Origin: Candidatus Nomurabacteria bacterium
Lineage (GTDB): Bacteria > Patescibacteriota > Minisyncoccia > Phycocordibacterales > UBA9973
DNA length: 14,675 bases
NCBI GenBank assembly: GCA_026395935.1
Contig: JAPLXT010000049.1
Span: 1 to 14,675 of the forward strand
Reading direction: 5' to 3'
Below, piece after piece: positions 1 through 6,188 of the stretch. Below the pieces are notes generated by a model. It did no database searches, was not told the DNA's origin, and was given only the letters and a program-made list of their open reading frames with translations. Position 1 is the stretch's first letter. Each line of letters begins with the position of its first letter. A program made the position numbers and the translations under genes.

Positions 1-78
1 AATAAATATTGAACAACATGTATTAAAAAATTTTCGTAATTCAAGAATCAAAATATAAAATTAAAAAGACTAAAGAAT

Positions 79-999
79 TCAAACATCAAAATACAACTGC
101 GGGACGAAACCGGAGGCAGCACCAAAGTAGCCGAACGCATCGGACACACCGTACGCGCCAAACCTGAGCCTGTCATTGCCAAAGTAGAAGAACGGGGCCC
201 TCGAGAAGACACCATCGGCAACCGGACTGAATTCGTCGCCTGCACAATCGGTATCTAACTCTTCCCAACGAACGAACCGTTCGGGATGAACCAGAGCCAT
301 GCAACCTAAAACAAAAGAAGTCAGACCAAATTCGTTGCCTGCGAAAGTTTCGCGAGCTCTGCGAACGGATTCACCTCTGTGTTTCATTCCGTATTGAACG
401 GCGAGGATCAAGATGTCGCCTGCTTGTTCTGCTTCCAGATGTTCAAGGAAGTCAACGGTGCGAGAATGCTGGCGAAGTTTGCTTGGTACGATTTCACCGT
501 CACGGTAGTTGTAAAAACTACGGCTTTCGGCTAATTTCGTGTGTACCAATTTTACCACTTCACAGTATTGCTGTGCAGGATCCGTAATTGCAGGAAAAAA
601 CTTTTTACCAACTGCTGATACTTTCGGAATGGCGAACCACCCTTCGGCACCTTCAGGTAGCGTTGGAAGATTTTTTGCAAATTCCATTGCCTCTGTCCAA
701 TCAAGACCAAAAAGACTTGCAACAGTCCTGATTTGTTCATCGATTGGTTTCGAGCCCTTGTACTCGCTGGGGTAGGTGTAGCTTGAAGACGCTACTTCGT
801 TAGCAAACTGATTCGTAGTAGAATGCTTAACAATTAGTTCTCCAAGTTCTTTCCAGAACTCACGGCTTTCATTGAGGCGTTGGGCAGAACCATCGGCTCC
901 ATCTGTCAATTTTGTCTTGTTGTACACCCCACGCCATTTGGCACTTGCATCAAGACCCTTGGGGTCATCTGACGTGATCAACTTTTTTGTCGTCATCAT
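79..999 (-). CDS. Conserved hypothetical protein, soluble, GC-rich
   Basis: A 306-residue protein with no signal peptide or membrane segment and no catalytic motif I can name. From memory, unverified, the segments EGWFAIP (about residues 118-124), HRGESVRRARE and CAGDEFSPVADGVFSRAPFF resemble an uncharacterised family common in Parcubacteria. The N-terminal half is charged and helix-prone; the C-terminal 60 residues are rich in Phe, Gly and Tyr. Two ATGs stand together at 999 and 996, and neither has a clear Shine-Dalgarno sequence. It is transcribed alone from the promoter at 1074-1103, leaving a leader of about 70 nt. Its base composition, close to half G+C by eye, is well above that of neighbouring genes, which suggests strong codon selection or a different history. 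Stop codon TGA. Existence as a gene is secure; function is unknown. Confidence 0.85.
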   Translation of the reverse strand: MMTTKKLITSDDPKGLDASAKWRGVYNKTKLTDGADGSAQRLNESREFWKELGELIVKHSTTNQFANEVASSSYTYPSEYKGSKPIDEQIRTVASLFGLDWTEAMEFAKNLPTLPEGAEGWFAIPKVSAVGKKFFPAITDPAQQYCEVVKLVHTKLAESRSFYNYRDGEIVPSKLRQHSRTVDFLEHLEAEQAGDILILAVQYGMKHRGESVRRARETFAGNEFGLTSFVLGCMALVHPERFVRWEELDTDCAGDEFSPVADGVFSRAPFFYFGNDRLRFGAYGVSDAFGYFGAASGFVPQLYFDV

Positions 1000-1015
1000 C
1001 GTAATTTTTAAAATA

Positions 1016-1036
1016 TCAAGAAAACAAAAAATCCAT
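1016..1036 (-). other. Possible short upstream reading frame in the leader
   Basis: The leader of the 79-999 gene contains ATG followed by five sense codons (peptide MDFLFS) and TGA, ending 17 nt before the main start. It could be chance in an AT-rich leader or a small leader peptide affecting translation. No ribosome binding site is visible. Confidence 0.2.
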
Positions 1037-1073
1037 TTGTATTAAGGCCGGATCTTTACCTTTATTTGTGTAT

Positions 1074-1103
1074 ATTATATCACAAAACACATCTCTTTGT
1101 CAA
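1074..1103 (-). promoter_or_regulatory. Strong sigma70-type promoter for the 79-999 gene
   Basis: On the minus strand there is a perfect TTGACA (-35, 1098-1103), an 18-bp spacer and a perfect TATAAT (-10, 1074-1079). The predicted transcription start near 1067 gives a leader of about 70 nt, unlike the leaderless arrangement at most other genes here. Confidence 0.85.
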
Positions 1104-1155
1104 GAGTTGTAGCATTTGTAATAAGAAAGGTCCTTGCTATTGGAATTCTAGTTTG

Positions 1156-1187
1156 TGCCACATCTACGCCATAGCGTAGATGTGGCA
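1156..1187. repeat. Perfect palindrome, 14-bp stem with 4-nt loop
   Basis: TGCCACATCTACGC, then CATA, then its exact reverse complement. Neither strand has a T-run directly after the stem, so it is not a textbook intrinsic terminator. It lies between the end of the small membrane gene (1244) and the promoter at 1074-1103. It could be an operator, a weak terminator or processing hairpin, or a repeat-family member. A 7-bp CATTTTG/TATTTTG repeat follows at about 1194-1214. Confidence 0.8.
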
Positions 1188-1243
1188 TTCAAGCATTTTG
1201 TATTTTGTATTTTGTTAATTAAAATTTTTGAAAATTATTTGGT

Positions 1244-1572
1244 TTACCAAATTTCAAATGATATGGTAGACATAATAAAAGAAAGAAAAAACCAAATAGA
1301 AAAGAAAATAAAGATGGCGTTAAAAGTATAAATTAAATAAGTTTTCTTTATACCTAAACATGGAATAATTAATTTCTTGAGTAAAACAAAGCTGATTGTT
1401 GGAATAAAAAGGAAAAAATATACTATAATAAGCAACATCAAAAATCTATAATAAGAAAAGTTGTTAAAAATCAATATCATAAATGAAACCAACCCCTGTA
1501 ACAAAATCCAAAAAGTATTATTTTACCTAATATAGTATCCGTATGAAATAATTTATTTATTTTGTCTTTCAT
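1244..1572 (-). pseudogene. Small membrane protein gene, frameshifted
   Basis: An ATG at 1572 overlaps the stop codon of the upstream beta-helix/lipase gene as ATGA, typical of translational coupling. From it the reading is MKDKINKLFHTDTILGKIIL and a few residues more, ending at a TGA about 31 codons in. The next frame then continues with a strongly hydrophobic stretch of about 86 residues (LLQGLVSFMILIF... to SFEIW) ending in TAA at 1244. Adding one T to the T4 run at 1503-1506, or the T5 run at 1510-1514, joins both into a protein of about 109 residues with three probable membrane segments. Taken alone, the downstream frame has only a TTG (1504) as start. Real mutation or homopolymer sequencing error are both possible. 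Family unknown. Confidence 0.6.
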
Positions 1573-4500
1573 TTTTTTATATGAAATAATCTTCTAAAGA
1601 ATGACTTTATTGTACCCCAGAAATCTATATCCTGTCCAGCATTTATTACTGAAGCCCCAAGATTTGAGACTGGTATAATTGTCTCCTTATTTGAGGAAAC
1701 TCCTTTTCCTATTAATTTAGCTAATGATTTTTTAATTATTGATTGTTTCTCAACATTAACCTTTTTTATATCTGTAGGTATCCCCTGTTTGATAGTTATG
1801 CTTGGTATATTCATAATAAGTTTTGGATTATCTTTAATAATATAAGATCCACTAATATTTTTACTTTTTATCTCTGTTATTTTTGCTGGTACAGCAAGAT
1901 AGTCTTCGTTTTGAAGTAATGTGTTTGAATTACTTACATTCTTTTTATTTCCATCATTATCAATCTCTATTGTATTTGTATTATCATATGAACTAAAATT
2001 AAAGTCCATTTTGCTTGTCGAAGTTATAGGCACATCATTCCAGAACTTCGTCTCAGTAGTCTCTCCATTTACAACTTTCTCAATAGCTAGATCAAAAGTA
2101 CCAGAGCCTGTAGCAAACCCCTTCACATTCACGCTCAATCCGTCAGGTATAAATGCAAACTTGGCATCGCCGATAGTATCATAGCTCACGCCTTCTATAT
2201 TATTCTCTATGTTACCATCTAGGTCGAGCCCACTATGATTCTCATTCGTATCATAGATATCAAGAGAGATAGGGCTATGAATACTGAGTATGTAGCCGTG
2301 TATTGGTGTGCAATTATTTATATCAGTAAAAACATTACTATCTACCTTTCTAGATTTGTTTTCCAAAATACTAAGAACAGCATCAGGTACATCTGGGGCC
2401 GAAGGCAAGGCACTATGGCTTATTTTATCTACAAAATACTTATCTACATTTGAAATTCCAAAAGAACTATCAAGAGGTACAGTACTATCACCATTTGCAT
2501 ATGAAAGTTTATAATCCTCTTTGAGTTTTATTGGTCCGATGCTATCTTCTTTTCTTATATTAATTGCACTAATAGTCGCTTCTCCACAAGCAGAAAAATT
2601 GGAAACTTTAATTCCCGATAGATCTAGGTCATCAATACCTTGGTGAAAAGTATCAGCTGATTCAAGCATAGGCTGATTAATCTTTTTCTCTATTAATAAA
2701 TTTTTAGTAGCATCATAATCAAGATATACTGGATCAGATCCAATTGTTTTCTCAGAAATATATCTTAAGTCATCTACATATTTACGAGAAGGAAGAAGTT
2801 CATATATAGATGGCATATTTTGAGAAATTGCTTTAACTCTCTCTGGATTAAGGCCTAATAATCCAATTAAAATATCAACACCCATATCGTCTCCATAAAC
2901 TAAAGCTTTGTAAGCCTTTGGAGATCCTAAATGTGGAGTACCAAGAAATATTAGGTGATCTATCTTATCCTTTCCATTTTCTTTAATATATTCCTTGGTT
3001 AGTAAGCCTCCCATACTATGGGCTATTATATCCACCTTATCTTTCTCTGTATCTAAAAGTACTTTGTTTATTTTCTCTTTTAAAAGTTCTACATTTTTCA
3101 CATTACTAAATCTCCAATCATATGGAAATACAAATAAATTTTCTCCTTCTTTATATCCTCCATTATCTATTAAATCTGCAATTAAGTTATCAAAAATATG
3201 GTTACTAGCAATTCTTTTAATTATATCTCCTGTCTTCATTGGAAAACTTGATTTTTCTTCACCTGAATACAAAAGAGATAAATCATTAAGATATAAATCT
3301 GGACCAGGAATAAGTACCCTAAATACACTAGGCCAGATTTCATCTTTGTCACCATAATCTCTTATCAACTCCGTCCCCATTATTCCGGGAATTATTATTA
3401 TCGGATCTTTTCTTTCTTTTGTAGAATCATACTTCAACCATGGAGTGAAAAGAATATTGTCGGCGACTTCGTTACCGAAGCCGGTGGGGTTTGAAGTCTC
3501 GTTCTTGGGGCCTGACTTGTCGCCCCAGTAATTGGAAGTAAAATCCAAATTATTGCTTGTATCTACGTCGTAAGTATCTACTCCTTTTATCGTATTATCG
3601 TGTATATTATTATTATGAGCAGAAAAAGTGGAATCCCATATTTCAAGACCGTATTCACCACCAGTAATATCAGAATTCTTTACAATTATCGCATCTGGCT
3701 TTGTATTGTTAAATGCGACTATGCCTGCCTTATCATACCATCCATCGTTTGTAGTAGGCACCACTAATATACTTACTCCATCTATATCAGCTTTTACTTC
3801 TTCAAATAAAGTAATCCCTGCACCGGGGCAACTTATACTTCCTCCTTTTATGTTTAGAGAATATTCACTGAATATAGTTATTCCATCTTTTGTACAATCT
3901 ATCGTAGAATCTGTAATTGTCAGATAATTATTCGAATATGGTATGACTTCTGGATGATCATCATAATAACCACTTCCATTAAAACCAGTAAACCCAGTAT
4001 TTACATTTTTAATTGTAATGCCATTTACTACCAGTGAACTATTATTATAAAAAGTAAACACATCACCAATATTCTCAAAACTACCACCATTTATTTCAAC
4101 ACTACTATCATTCCATCCTTCCATACCAGAATAACTATCACTTATATTTAAATTCTCAAAACTTGCACTTGATTTCTCAAAAGAAAAAGTATCGTTAGCA
4201 TATTTTAAAAATACATTTTTTAAACTTGAGCCGACTGATGAATTAAAATAAAAACCATTCCAATCTCTTATGGAAGGTTCCCGTACATCATAATAGGCAC
4301 AAGTTTCTTCGCCAATCCCAATAAGATTCCCATTCTCATCTAAAACAAGTTCTCCCTTTTCGTCCTTAACATAATCTGGATAATCACAAGAATACTGGTC
4401 ATCATCTGTGCTACCTCCTATATCATCATAGTTAGAAGTAAAATAAATTGGTTTTTCTGTACCATCTGCAATTATTGCCCCATATACATCAATAGAGATG

Positions 4501-4826
4501 CGACTACTATAATCATATCCAGGCTTGAATTTCACAATTACACCAGCTTCTATTGTAAGAGTAGCTCCTTCCCCGACAATAATAGAATTAACAACGAGGT
4601 AATGACTTCCCTCTTTCGTCCAAGTCGTATCGCTTTCTATATCACTAGATATTTCAGTCGGGGTAATAACATTTTCCTCGGCATGGACTTGGGTAAAAGA
4701 AAAACCATAGCATAATAAAATAGCCATGGTCATAAAAAGGGATAATAAATATTTTTTACTTGGTCGTCGAAAAGAATTAAGAAATGAATTAAAAAGAAAA
4801 ACAGAAAAAATATTTACTTTTTCCAT
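1569..4826 (-). CDS. Secreted beta-helix plus LCAT-family lipase/acyltransferase
   Basis: Using the ATG at 4826 the protein has 1085 residues. An N-terminal signal is visible (basic RRPSKK, hydrophobic LLSLFMTMAILL, possible cleavage after VHA at about residue 49). Residues about 60-450 read as a right-handed parallel beta-helix with repeated Asn/Gly/Ile turns, ending in NYWGDKSGP and a FTPWL junction. Residues about 475-810 form an alpha/beta hydrolase of the lecithin:cholesterol acyltransferase type: PGIMGTEL (480-487), PYDWR (568-572), nucleophile AHSMGG with Ser604, probable acid Asp780 in NGDSTVP, probable His804 in SHSALPS. The rest is beta-rich with a basic amphipathic C-terminus. The triad looks complete, so lipid ester hydrolysis or acyl transfer outside the membrane is likely; the substrate is unknown. 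A longer frame starts at TTG 4862, but that TTG is the -35 box. Confidence 0.88.
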   Translation of the reverse strand: MEKVNIFSVFLFNSFLNSFRRPSKKYLLSLFMTMAILLCYGFSFTQVHAEENVITPTEISSDIESDTTWTKEGSHYLVVNSIIVGEGATLTIEAGVIVKFKPGYDYSSRISIDVYGAIIADGTEKPIYFTSNYDDIGGSTDDDQYSCDYPDYVKDEKGELVLDENGNLIGIGEETCAYYDVREPSIRDWNGFYFNSSVGSSLKNVFLKYANDTFSFEKSSASFENLNISDSYSGMEGWNDSSVEINGGSFENIGDVFTFYNNSSLVVNGITIKNVNTGFTGFNGSGYYDDHPEVIPYSNNYLTITDSTIDCTKDGITIFSEYSLNIKGGSISCPGAGITLFEEVKADIDGVSILVVPTTNDGWYDKAGIVAFNNTKPDAIIVKNSDITGGEYGLEIWDSTFSAHNNNIHDNTIKGVDTYDVDTSNNLDFTSNYWGDKSGPKNETSNPTGFGNEVADNILFTPWLKYDSTKERKDPIIIIPGIMGTELIRDYGDKDEIWPSVFRVLIPGPDLYLNDLSLLYSGEEKSSFPMKTGDIIKRIASNHIFDNLIADLIDNGGYKEGENLFVFPYDWRFSNVKNVELLKEKINKVLLDTEKDKVDIIAHSMGGLLTKEYIKENGKDKIDHLIFLGTPHLGSPKAYKALVYGDDMGVDILIGLLGLNPERVKAISQNMPSIYELLPSRKYVDDLRYISEKTIGSDPVYLDYDATKNLLIEKKINQPMLESADTFHQGIDDLDLSGIKVSNFSACGEATISAINIRKEDSIGPIKLKEDYKLSYANGDSTVPLDSSFGISNVDKYFVDKISHSALPSAPDVPDAVLSILENKSRKVDSNVFTDINNCTPIHGYILSIHSPISLDIYDTNENHSGLDLDGNIENNIEGVSYDTIGDAKFAFIPDGLSVNVKGFATGSGTFDLAIEKVVNGETTETKFWNDVPITSTSKMDFNFSSYDNTNTIEIDNDGNKKNVSNSNTLLQNEDYLAVPAKITEIKSKNISGSYIIKDNPKLIMNIPSITIKQGIPTDIKKVNVEKQSIIKKSLAKLIGKGVSSNKETIIPVSNLGASVINAGQDIDFWGTIKSFFRRLFHIKK
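3440..3535 (-). other. GC-rich module at the beta-helix/lipase junction
   Basis: Within the 1569-4826 gene, the bases encoding NYWGDKSGP through DNILFTPWL are markedly more GC-rich than the coding sequence on either side. They mark the border between the beta-helix and the hydrolase. This fits a conserved, shuffled junction module in CPR surface proteins, but no second copy is present here to prove it. Confidence 0.4.
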
Positions 4827-4832
4827 TTTTAG

Positions 4833-4862
4833 ATTATACAATAAATTAAAATAATCTGTCAA
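4833..4862 (-). promoter_or_regulatory. Consensus leaderless promoter of the lipase gene
   Basis: Perfect TTGACA (4857-4862), 18-bp spacer, perfect TATAAT (4833-4838), then exactly six bases before ATG at 4826. The predicted transcription start falls on the A of the ATG, giving a leaderless mRNA. This decides the start codon, since a start at 4862 would lie upstream of the transcript. Confidence 0.85.
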
Positions 4863-4906
4863 TAAAAAAGGGTCCGAGAATATTTTTATGGAGTGTTGTA
4901 GAAAGA

Positions 4907-5554
4907 TTAGTGTATTCCCCCCTCTTTAAAAGAGATATAGGACACGTAAATGAATATAAAAAATAAAATTGTGTAAGAATATATATTCATAAGATTATTT
5001 GGGTTTGAAAGTGCGTTCCAAATACCAAAAGCAAGAGAGTTGTGACTAATAAATAAATCCCAACTATTGAAGCGCAAGAATCGCCCCAAATACATGCCAA
5101 AACTTGTGAATAAAATTATAATTGCGATTAAAATATTTGTAACTTTTTTAGAAAATTTTAAAAGTAGCATTTTCTCCATATGGGAAAGCGAATATAGCCC
5201 CATGAGTAAGGCAGCGGCGGCCGAAGTAAAAAGAAGAAAGATGTCGTACATGACGGGTACAGCATGGATTCGCCCTAGGTGAATAAAGTCCGTGATGACG
5301 TACGGCGCATTGGGTAAAAATATAAGCCAAAGTATAAATGAAAATATGAAAACTGGCTTTATAATGTTACTTTTATTAGTATTTAAAATTAAAATAGAGC
5401 TTATAAAAAATGGAACAAATGCCAAGAGTATATTCCATAAGATATAAATGAAAGAAGTATTACCAAAAAGGACAATGCGTAAAATATTAAGGAGTACTGC
5501 AAGCCCCAAAAGGTAAAGTATGCTATTTGGTATTTTAAATTTTCTTATTATCAT
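4907..5554 (-). CDS. DUF1361 family membrane protein
   Basis: A 215-residue polytopic membrane protein with about six hydrophobic segments (roughly 11-30, 36-56, 66-82, 103-122, 138-158, 191-208). The DUF1361 signature is clear: FLPNAPYVITDFIHL at 79-93 and GRFLRFNSWD at 157-166. The molecular role of this family is not established. Its ATG at 5554 lies inside the 3' end of the nucleotidyltransferase gene (20-bp overlap in another frame), so the two are almost certainly co-transcribed and translationally coupled. The stop TAA at 4907 lies only 45 bp upstream of the next gene's -35 box, with no convincing terminator between them. Confidence 0.88.
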   Translation of the reverse strand: MIIRKFKIPNSILYLLGLAVLLNILRIVLFGNTSFIYILWNILLAFVPFFISSILILNTNKSNIIKPVFIFSFILWLIFLPNAPYVITDFIHLGRIHAVPVMYDIFLLFTSAAAALLMGLYSLSHMEKMLLLKFSKKVTNILIAIIILFTSFGMYLGRFLRFNSWDLFISHNSLAFGIWNALSNPNNLMNIYSYTILFFIFIYVSYISFKEGGIH

Positions 5555-6032
5555 GTTTCTTTAAATGCTTAGAATACTCTTTGGTAAGTTCTGAAGAACT
5601 TCTGACTTTTCCACCGTGACCAACATTATAAACCATCTTTATTCCAAGTTCTTTACATACTGCTACTTCAGGAACAGGATATCCGCTTGGCTTCCTGTCT
5701 CCCCCATTAGCAAAGATGTGCGGTTGTATTTTCCTCAATGCATCACAAACACTTCTTTCTATCGGATCATCATAATTCATACCAGCCTTATGCTCTGTAA
5801 TATAAACCTTGTCCACACCAGGGAAAGCCTCAACTATTTCTTTGCGATCAAGTTCACCCATAAACTCTTTCCCTTTCTTTGCTCGAAGCCAATTGTCGTT
5901 ATTTATAATTACGATCAATTTACTCCCTAGTTTTTTTGCTTCTTTAATGTATCGAACGTGGCCTATATGTATAGGATCAAAGCCACCACTTATCATCACT
6001 ACTGTAGGATTCTTCTTTGTGCTTTTTTTCAT
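5535..6032 (-). CDS. HIGH-motif nucleotidyltransferase (cytidylyl/adenylyltransferase family)
   Basis: A 165-residue single-domain enzyme. GGFDPIHIGHVRYIK (16-30) holds the nucleotide-binding HxGH motif (His22, His25) of the cytidylyltransferase-like family, and RSSSELT (144-150) occupies the position of the C-terminal ISSTR-type loop. Such enzymes transfer a nucleotide from ATP or CTP to a phosphorylated sugar or alcohol, as in RfaE/HldE adenylyltransferase or TagD; the substrate here cannot be read from sequence. Lengthwise it matches a stand-alone RfaE2-like domain. It is first in a two-gene unit with the overlapping DUF1361 gene. The start at 6032 is supported by a -10 box exactly 6 nt upstream. 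Confidence 0.88.
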   Translation of the reverse strand: MKKSTKKNPTVVMISGGFDPIHIGHVRYIKEAKKLGSKLIVIINNDNWLRAKKGKEFMGELDRKEIVEAFPGVDKVYITEHKAGMNYDDPIERSVCDALRKIQPHIFANGGDRKPSGYPVPEVAVCKELGIKMVYNVGHGGKVRSSSELTKEYSKHLKKHDNKKI

Positions 6033-6038
6033 AAGCTT

Positions 6039-6047
6039 AGTATAGCA
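6039..6047 (-). promoter_or_regulatory. Extended -10 leaderless promoter of the nucleotidyltransferase
   Basis: Minus strand TGC-TATACT (extended -10) followed by six bases and ATG at 6032. No good -35 is visible, which is acceptable for an extended -10 promoter. The upstream side would be the REP-like repeat at 6056-6150. Confidence 0.6.
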
Positions 6048-6055
6048 CTTTTATT

Positions 6056-6150
6056 CTCCTCTTGAGGAGTACCCGAAGGGGGAGGTGGATCTTAAATTAA
6101 TTAATCCTCCACCCCGTACTCTGATTACAGAGTCCACCCCTCAAGAGGGG
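6056..6150. repeat. REP-like imperfect inverted-repeat element
   Basis: A GC-rich island of about 95 bp between divergent genes. It is bounded by two related palindromes, CTCCTCTTGAGGAG (6056-6069) and CCCCTCAAGAGGGG (6137-6150). Read on the minus strand from the right end, it has GGGGTGG, a 6-bp hairpin (ACTCTG-TAAT-CAGAGT), CGGGGTGG, then AT-rich sequence. The left half, read on the plus strand, is a diverged inward-facing counterpart. The paired GGGGTGG blocks around a hairpin resemble REP sequences mobilised by RAYT (Y1) transposases; that assignment is from memory. No transposase is present in the window. Confidence 0.6.
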
Positions 6151-6154
6151 AATT

Positions 6155-6182
6155 TTGAGTGTTAGTTTATTTATGTTAAAAT
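6155..6182 (+). promoter_or_regulatory. Leaderless promoter of the Clp-like ATPase gene
   Basis: TTGAGT (6155-6160), 16-bp spacer, TAAAAT (6177-6182) preceded by TGT, which gives an extended -10, then exactly six bases before ATG at 6189. It starts right at the edge of the REP-like element. Confidence 0.65.
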
Positions 6183-6188
6183 AATCCT

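Noticed and set aside
1..78. Gene or RNA at the left edge
   Set aside because: AT-rich sequence with no frame continuing from outside, no promoter and no hairpin that I could support.
4863..4906. Terminator between the DUF1361 gene and the lipase gene
   Set aside because: A T6 run is present on the minus strand, but no stable stem precedes it.
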